Assembly (NCBI RefSeq): GCF_030269925.1
Contig: NC_085121.1
Location: 10,929,501 to 10,993,500, forward strand
Source of the DNA: Bombyx mori
Lineage: Eukaryota > Arthropoda > Insecta > Lepidoptera > Bombycidae
DNA: 64,000 nt
Direction of reading: 5' to 3'
Shown here: in pieces, positions 22,601-32,125 of the stretch
How the letters are laid out: each line of letters opens with the position of its first letter
Position numbering within the stretch: the first letter of the stretch is position 1
Program-made: the position numbers and the translations under genes
The notes under the pieces: generated by a model
Databases searched by the model: none
Told to the model about the DNA's origin: nothing
What the model saw: the letters and a program-made list of their open reading frames with translations, nothing else

Positions 22601-25600
22601 ATTTATCAATAATTGATATTTTGTTACAGATTTAGCAGTCAAATGTATGGCGATAAAATAGCAGGAGTTTTAGACAAGAAAAAAGCGACCATTACTAACG
22701 AAGTTACCGATGATGACGGTTCGACTTTACACTTATTAATTATACATATTTTATACATAATATAGTACTACCTACCCGTGCGGACTCATAAGAGGTCCTA
22801 TCACCACCTGTTTTTTGTTTTTACTCTCTAGAGATTACATAGTTTGGTGTTGGTTTTAGATGAGGAGTCGGTAGAAGTGACGAGTGACATGCGTCTGAAG
22901 CTGGTGTCGGTGCTGGGAGGTCGCGAGTCCCGCGCCCGCACCGCGCTGCCGAGCGGACTACACACCGAACATTCGCTCATCGAACTGCCTCCTGTGTACG
23001 ACAATGAAGCCGCCGTCGAGGTGATCATTGTCGACCTTTAACACTTTTATAAGTTAGATTAAACACAACAGTCATCAACTTATTTAAACAAATTGAATCA
23101 ATTTATTTACGGCTTTATCAAAGAAACCAGCGAAAAATGTAGTTCTTGCTAAAGAGACTCGTCCTTTTCTGAGGTTTGTTTGTGAGACAAAATAGGTAAA
23201 AAAATATGTTCGTACTGTGTCTTACATGAGGCTATCTATTCGTTCAACTACTAAATCTAATTTAAATAGTTTGGACTGACCTTTAATCGAAAGTAGTTTG
23301 AAAACAAGAAAATAACACTTGTTCAATAACTACCATGATCAAGAATAATGCATAATATAAAAAAAAACCTGTTAAAAATTACAATTTGCGTAATTACCGG
23401 TAATAAAGCATCTTGTGAGCTCGGATGGGTAGGTACTCCGTAACACCAATGCCACCACCAGGCCGTGGGTTCGTTCATCTATATATGCAATTAATATAAT
23501 CGAACCCGTAGAATGTTATAAAATCTGAATTGTCAAGCTTGAATTTGGTTTTGGAATTTGGCTGATTTGGTTTTAGGTTGTCGCAGTGCTGGACCCGGCG
23601 TCGGGCGCGGCGCAACGCCTCGCGCCGCTGCTGCTCGTGCTACGTCGAGTCGTCAATTGTAATATTAAATTGTTCCTCAACCCCCAAGACAAGAACTCTG
23701 ATATGCCACTGAAAAGGTAAGCTTTTTTTAACCTTAAACAATAAAAAAAATGATTTTTGATTTTTTTTTAAATTTTTTAATAAAATTAATGTAATATTTA
23801 ATTTAATACAATATTATAACTTTTTGAAGCTATTCTTCTTTTGGTATGTTGGCGAAAATAGATCATCACGTTGTATTTTTAGCGTGTGAACAATTTGAGT
23901 TGGTAAATAATTCAATTACGCTAAGGAATGTAATATAGTTACCGATACAGGCTCCTTGATAACAATCAATTCTCAGGTACCACGGGTAGGTACCACCACC
24001 CTGCCTATTTCTGCCGGTAAGGATTAATGCATTTCGGTTTGAAGGGCGAGGCAGCCTTTGTAACTATACTGATACCTTAGAACTCATATCTCAAGGTAGG
24101 TGGCGGCATTTACATTATAGATGTGGCTGTGAGCTCAGCCACCCACCGAAGCATTAAATATATATATATAGACGCTTGAAAGGCAAACGTGATATACGAT
24201 ACGCAAAAAAAAAAAAATTTCTAGGTGTATTAAAATCATTTCAATACAACAGCTAGAGTCGTTAAAATATAATTTTTTTCAGGTATTTCAACTTTAAAGT
24301 AGTCTCCTGTAAAGTTCACGCATTGTCGCTTAGTCACGTTTGCTTTTCAAGCGTCGATATATTATAAATTTAATATAGCACTGATTCTTGTGATATGTGT
24401 TGCACAGCTTCTACCGGTACGTGTTGGAGCCGGAGCTGCAGTTCACGGCGGCGGGCGCGCTGTCGGGCGGCGCGCTGGCACGGTTCTCGCGGCTGCCGCA
24501 CGCGCCGCTGCTGTCCATGGAGCTGCGCACGCCGACCAACTGGCTCGTGGAGTGCGTCAAGTCCGTCTACGACCTCGACAACATCAGGCTCGCCGATGTC
24601 GAAACCGTCGTGCACAGGTCGGCTGCCGTCAAACATTCTTTTTTTTTTTTAGTGATTTTGTGAGCTGGTAACTAAGACTTTTAGGTCAAGTCTTATTTTA
24701 ATTTATATTTTTATTTTTATGAAAAATGATAATATGGAGTGAAATTAAATGAATATGTGATTGTATAGGATGAACTATAATTTCAGTAAAATGGTGGTCA
24801 TTTACTGAGAGTTTTTCAGTGGACTTTTTGTAAAATCCCGAGAAGTTACGTATAGCGGCTTTGTTTTATTTTCCCACATTTGTGCACTTTCACAGATACT
24901 AAATAGTTAATAAACCACCGTTATTACTCATTTAAACCTGAAGAAACACTAAATAGACAATAAAACAAATCACACAACTCCGTTCTTCGCGTTCCCGCCA
25001 AAAAGTCCCCGTCATACATTCGATCTTACTTGATGGCGTACAATAAATAAACAAGTTCATAGTGAATATGATACGAACAAGGCCCATCGTTAACAGATCA
25101 GAAAGATCGTTTATGTCTATTACGATTTTATAGTAAACATTTTATAGTAGGTAGATTATAGAGATATAAAATAAATACAAATAATTCTGACAATCATGTT
25201 AAGATTGAGGAAGTATATAGTGCTTTGTCAACAGCGAATTCGAACTAGAATACCTGCTGTTAGAAGGTCACGCTTGGGACACAACTCTCGGTACGCCACC
25301 TCGAGGTCTACAGCTGATACTTGGGACCAGGGAGAAACCCGAACTCATGGACACCATTGTGATGGCGAACCTGGGCTACTTCCAGCTGAAAGCCAACCCA
25401 GGGGCGTGGACGTTGCGCCTGCGACCCGGGCGCTCTGAAGAAATTTATGAGATTGTTGGGTAAGTTGTAATAGAAGATGAACATATGTCAAACAAATAGT
25501 GTAAATTCCAAAAAGTCTGATGGAACTATACCAACATTGACACAATCTTTGTCTTGTTACAATAATTATTAATGAAATAAAAGTAACTATTTACAGTCAA

Positions 25601-28600
25601 GTATTGCTGTGTCCTGACCTCTATTCAATATCCTTCATTCTTTATTTTATATTTTTTTGCTTTAGAAGAATTCAAATCCGAGATATGAAATAAGTATCTC
25701 AGTATTACTGTGGTAAAATTATTATAAATATCATGTCAAATTACACATAATTTTTTTTGACTTAAAATTTATTAAAAATATTCGCTATTACTATATCGGC
25801 ATCATGTTCTTGTTTCTGCACAGGCACGAAAACACGGACACGCCGGCGGGCAGCCATGACATACAGGTGCTGATGAGCTCGTTCCGCAGCCACGTCATCA
25901 AGTTGAGGGTGAGCAAGAAGCCAGACAAGCAACACCTGGATTTGCTCGTCGAAAATGACGACAAAAACTCAGGAGGACTCTGGAATTCCATTGCGAGGTA
26001 GGCCTTATTACTACAGTAGGCGCGCGAGTTCATGTCCATCCTGAGGAATGCGGTAGTGCTGTGACCTAGTTAATTATGGTAATGTCGATAATAACTACAT
26101 ATTTAGTCAACAGCTGTCAATTTGGTTTAATGTAACTTAAGGTAACTTTGTAATTCATGAAATAAAATAAATGTGATAAGTAATTACTTGTTTATTTCTG
26201 ATAGAGAAACATATTTTTTAAATCCAATTCAATCACTATCAAATGAAAAGACAACCGACAGATCAGAGTCGGAATCAGTAAGTTTCTTTCTTCGGTAGGT
26301 TTTTTTCTACCTGAACTTGTTGGAAGCGGAGTAGTCATGGTTAAATAACACAATAGCGTTGGCGTAAATTTTCGATATCGATAAGCGCGCGTCACAACCG
26401 TCACGGACAACACTCGACGTCAGACAAATGCGGGCAGGCGGGCGAAGGCGGGGCGAGCTGTCCCCCGCGCGTCGCCTCTTGCCCCGATGGACATGAACTC
26501 GCGCGCATACAGTAGATCGAAGAGCTTAGGAGTGCATCATCATTTTAATTGAAATGTGTAATAAGTACAAAAATCTTATATTAAAATGATAAACAGAGAA
26601 CCATTATCATATTGAAATTTACAATGACAAATTGGATAAATTAAGAATGATTTCTTTAATGTTTATTGTTTCGTTCTAAAACATGAATATTTGAATATAG
26701 CTCGTTCGGTGGTGGAGACGAATCTGAAGCTCAAGACGACACGATCAACGTGTTCTCAGTGGCTTCAGGACATTTGTATGAAAGATTCCTTCGGATTATG
26801 ATGTTGTCTGTTCTTAAAAACACAAAATCACCCGTCAAGTTCTGGTTTCTCAAGAATTACCTCAGTCCATCGCTTAAGGTAAGATTTATGTATATGAGAG
26901 ATATCCTCGTAAGTTTTTAAAAAGTACATTTTGAGTCTCATTCGAGTATCTCTTTTGCCATATGAACTCACTAAACATATCTAGTTAGTCAGTTTGACTT
27001 ATATGAATTCATTCTAAATACAAATGTATGTTTTATATATTTTCTATAGCAATTGTTGAATTAGTAATGAAAATAAGGTAAAAAATAATATAAAATAGAT
27101 ACAGTCAGGTGTAATAGGTAATTTATTACACTACAAAATAATTGTTTTTAATTTTTTTATTGCTTAGATCGGTGGACCAGCTCACAGCCCACCTTGTGTT
27201 AAGTGGTTACTGGAGCCCATAGAGATCTACAACGTAAATGCGCCACCCACTTTGAGATATCAGTTCTAAAGTCTCAGTATAGTTACAACGGCTGCCCCGC
27301 CCTTCAAACCGAAACGCATTACTGCTTCACGGCAAAAATAGGCGAGGCGGTGGTACCTACCCGCGCGGATTCACAAGAGGTCCTACCACCAGTAAAAATT
27401 GTAATGTGTGATCAGGATATTCTACCATACATGGCCCAAGAATATGGGTTCGAGTACGAGCTGGTCCAGTACCAGTGGCCGCGCTGGCTGCAGCGACAAC
27501 GCGACCGGCAACGCACCATCTGGGGATACAAGATCCTGTTCCTGGACGTGTTGTTCCCGCTGCACGTCAAGAAGATTATCTTCGTCGATGCCGACCAGGT
27601 AGGACTTTGCAGTATCATTTTTTGTTTAATATTATATATTACTGGATTATTGAATACCCCACTAATCTATACTTCTCTACTAATATTATAAAGAGGAAAG
27701 GTTTGTTTGTTTGTATTGAATAGGTTCCGAAACTTCCAATCCGATTTGAAAAATTCTTTCACTGTTTGGAAGCTACAGTATTCTCAAGTGACATAGGCTG
27801 CAATCTTTTTTGAAAAAAATTAGGGATCCTTTCTAAAACTCAAATAATGTAACCCAAGGTGTAAAAAAATTACCTAAAATATTATTTACATTGCGTGCCC
27901 TGCGAAAACTATTGATGATAGAATAAAATAATGTACTACGACTTTGTAGAACACATTATTAGTTACAAAAATGTCGCGACAGCATATGTCTAACTATTAT
28001 AGTTATGCTGCAATAAGTGTTCTTTTATTTACAAAAATAAAAGAACGTCAAATATATATCGTTGAAATTTTTGTTATAGACCCGAGCGGAGCCGGAGCGG
28101 GCCGCTAGTTAATAATAAATAGCGAAATAATAAATTTGACGATAAAATTTTAACGAATGCTGGCACGTCTGTAGTATTTTAAAATTTTATATTTGTTCAA
28201 TTCTATTGTTTTTATGGACTGTTTGAAGATTTACCAATATCAAGAATCAGGTGGCAGACGTAAACGATTTTTCTGATTAGTGTGCTTAGTGCGAGGTTTT
28301 TAACGTTCTCGATAGCGTAAAAGTTAGCTCATATTTGTATGGAATGGGATCGTTTACGTACGTTTGCCGCTAGGGGCGCTGTTCCAACTGCATACAAAAC
28401 TGGGTTAACTTTTACGCTATCGAGAACGTTAAGAAACTCACATTAAGCACAAGATCGATTATTGCTGTCGATGGGTCTTTTACGTATCATATAGCTTAGA
28501 ATCGAATCGATAATACAGCCAAAGGAATATTCATTTTTTCAAAACTTCGCTAGATTTAGTGTTAACTATATAGGTTATCTCTTTTCTATTGTTTGCAGAT

Positions 28601-31600
28601 TGTTCGTGCTGATCTCAAAGAATTGGTGGAATTAGATTTAGGAGGCGCACCATACGGTTATACACCGTTCTGTGATAGTAGGACAGAAATGGATGGTTTC
28701 AGGTTCGTTTTAATTTATATTTATCAAAGCGTTGTTTAAATCTTATTGGTTAATTTATTATACTTGAGGTCCCGCAGTAGTCGAAATTCGACTATAATTA
28801 ATTGGAATTGTAAGTTTGTACACTATTATGATTGTATTTTATACTTCTATAATCACAAATTTCGCCAAGACTACACTATAAAAAATATTAACAAACACAA
28901 ACAATATTTAATCTATTCTCAATTTGACAACAGACGTCAATAACAAAAGTTTGACAGTAAATATTAAGCATGCATGTGTGCGTCAAATACATGGTATGTA
29001 GTGTGTGTAATGTTTTCTTTATCGATTTAATGTATCTTTTATGCATTGTTTAAAAAAAATATTAGCATTCTGCACTTCTTCTCTATATTCTCTATAAGTG
29101 TGGAAAAATTTCATACTCCTCCGTCCGCGCAATTTTCGTAGTATGGGATACAAAGTTTTTACTTCACGTATTAATATAATTTATTATATGAGTTGGCTGC
29201 AGGCGGGAATGCCACACCATCTTGCTTAGCATCAAACCCGCAATTTATAATTTGCGTAATTCCTGGTGGTAGGACCTCTTGTGAGTCCACACGGGTAGGT
29301 ACCACCGCCCTGCCTATTTCTGCCGTGAAGCAGTAATGCGTTTCGGTTTGAAGGGTGGCGCAGCCGTTGTAATTATACTGAGACCTTAGGACTTATATCT
29401 CAAAGCTAAGTGGCGGCATTTACGTTGTAGATGTCCATGGGCTCCGGTAACCGCTTAACGCCAGGTGGGCCGTGAGCTCGTCCCGCCACCTAAGCAATAA
29501 AAAATAGACTCACCCCAAGCCGCACAGTGGGATACTATGTAGGTACTAACTTGCCTATATCTGTCGCAAAGCACGAATTGTTATAGCTTATTTGCTAATT
29601 CAGAGCAGTCATTTACAACTGGTAATGATTTAGGTTCTGGAAGCAAGGCTACTGGCGCAATCACCTTCAAGGTCGTAGCTACCACATCAGCGCGCTGTAC
29701 GTCGTGGACTTGAAACGGTTCCGCCGCATCGCCGCGGGGGACCGCCTCCGAGGACAGTACCAGGCGCTCAGTCAAGACCCTAACAGCTTGTCTAATTTAG
29801 GTTAGTACTGATAAATTTTGTATCTTTACAAAATTTAGTCTAGTCAAGTTCTGTTTTTAGGGGAATCGACAACGGGAAGATCTTTAACTCGACCAGTAAA
29901 ATTGTTCGGAAGATGGACGGTTCGAATATTATTGTTCGAAATTATATAACACTAGCCGCACTCGCCCGTTTCGCTGGGCATTTAAGATTAACATTATTAT
30001 TTATTGACATTATTATTATTAGGGAGTCCAACACTCATATAAGTATTAGCCTACCCATTAAGTACATGTATTTTCTACATGGATACCAAGTTTCAAGTTA
30101 ATCGGATGCATGGTTCAGTAGTTATAACGGAACATCCGTAAAACCCACTGTAGATTTTATATATTAGTATAGATATCGTTGCTGTCAAACCAAAATCTGC
30201 TATGTGCAAAAACTATTTTGAATTCACGAGTAATAATATTTTCGTATAAAATTTTGTATGAAAGTGAATTTTTAAGAACTATATCAAATGAAAGCTATAG
30301 ATAAATATTAAAGTTATAGACACATAACAGTTTTTTTTATACAGTAGATAGGGCTGTGAACTATACGAAAAGGTGAAAAAGTAGTCTCAAAAAGTGCACA
30401 TAGCAGATTTTGGTTTGACAACGACGATATTAAAAACTTATCTGGAAAAGTCTTTTGTTCTGGATATAAATTCAAATTTACCTGCATAATTAAACTGATG
30501 ATTGTTAGAAGGGTTTGTGAAAGCGCGTGCAGCTAGGACCCAGCAAACTATCTACTTTTTCTGCAAATAATCAAATATCTTGGAATCTGTTATTTGAATT
30601 CGTTTTGTAGATCGAACATCTTGTGCCACATGTCCTTACTAGGCGCCAGAACCTCGCAAAGAGTTTAACATCAAACACAAAAAAAAAAAACGATCGGATA
30701 GTTGTGATGCCAAAGCGACTGTGGTACTGAACGATAGGGGAACTGTGAGCTCATTGTAAATCTAAAAACAGTTTTCAGTCGAAATGTGAATGTGCCGTTG
30801 TAACTATACTTGAGACCTTAGAACTTATATCTGAAGGTAGGTGGCGCATTTACGTCGTAGATGTCTATGTGCTTCAGTAACCACTTAACACCAGGTGGGC
30901 TGTGAGCTCATCCACCTATCTAAGCAATAAAAAAAAAGGTTTCGTTTAATAAAGAAAATATTTTTTTTAGATCAAGATTTACCCAACAACATGATCCATC
31001 AAGTGGCCATCAAATCGTTACCGCAAGAGTGGCTGTGGTGTGAGACCTGGTGTGACGACGACTCGAAGAAATACGCCAAAACAATTGACTTGGTACGTTA
31101 CTACGAAGTTCATTGTAATAAATTGACAACGTCAATGTTATGTCAATTTGACATAACCCAATAATTACGATAGTTTTGAAAGTGCATGTTCTTATAATAT
31201 TTCTTGAAGTTCTGAAGTACTATCCGGCCTTTATTTGTCATCGTTTCATTATCTTCATTCTTGGAACGTGCTTGTTGGTCAGTATTCGTGTCATTACTTA
31301 GTGCGGATCACGACATCAACACTGACATCCACATTGAGGCATAAATAAATATAAGTTTTGTTTTGAAATAACAGCTAATCTTTAAACTGAAACACGGTAT
31401 TGCTCCGCGAAAGAAATGGAATGCTGGTCTTAGCCCATATATATCGCACACGCCTATCTCTTGTACTCTAGACAAGAATAAGAATCGGAAGTAGGGCACG
31501 ATGAAGATATTTTTGTGTCCGAGGTTGTATACGCATCCGTATCATTTTATTTATTTTTTATTGTCCTTGTAGTCATACGAGCATACGGCTCATCTGATGG

Positions 31601-32092
31601 TTACCGTCCCCCATGGACTTCAGCAATGCCAGGGGCAAAGCCAAGCCGTTGCCTACCGTTGATCTAGTTTACAAACAAGCACATTGAATATGTAATATCA
31701 TCTGGCCTAGAAGCGAAGATAAAGAAAACGTTCCATAATAGTTGTAAATGCGTAATAATAATATTTTGCGTTGGTCTACAATTTTTGAGTTGATTTATTT
31801 GATTTTAGTGCAACAACCCTATGACTAAAGAAGCCAAGCTCTCCGCTGCGATGCGCATAGTACCAGAATGGAAAGAATACGACGGTGAAGTGAAGGCTTT
31901 ACAGGCGCGTGTTAGACGAGGTCTCTACCAATCTGCTGACCATGAACAGGTATAAATATTTAATCATTTTATTGTTGCGTAGACGGATGAACAACCGCCC
32001 ACCTGGTGTTAGGCGGTTAACGGAGCCCATAGAGATGACGTCATCAACGTGAGATACAAGCGGCAATTGTTTTGTATAGTAGTTGTCCCTAT

Positions 32093-32125
<33 letters not shown>

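Noticed and set aside
27203..27691. A 162-codon open frame as a separate gene
   Set aside because: It is antisense SINE A running into UGGT exon 22; the true exon begins at 27416.
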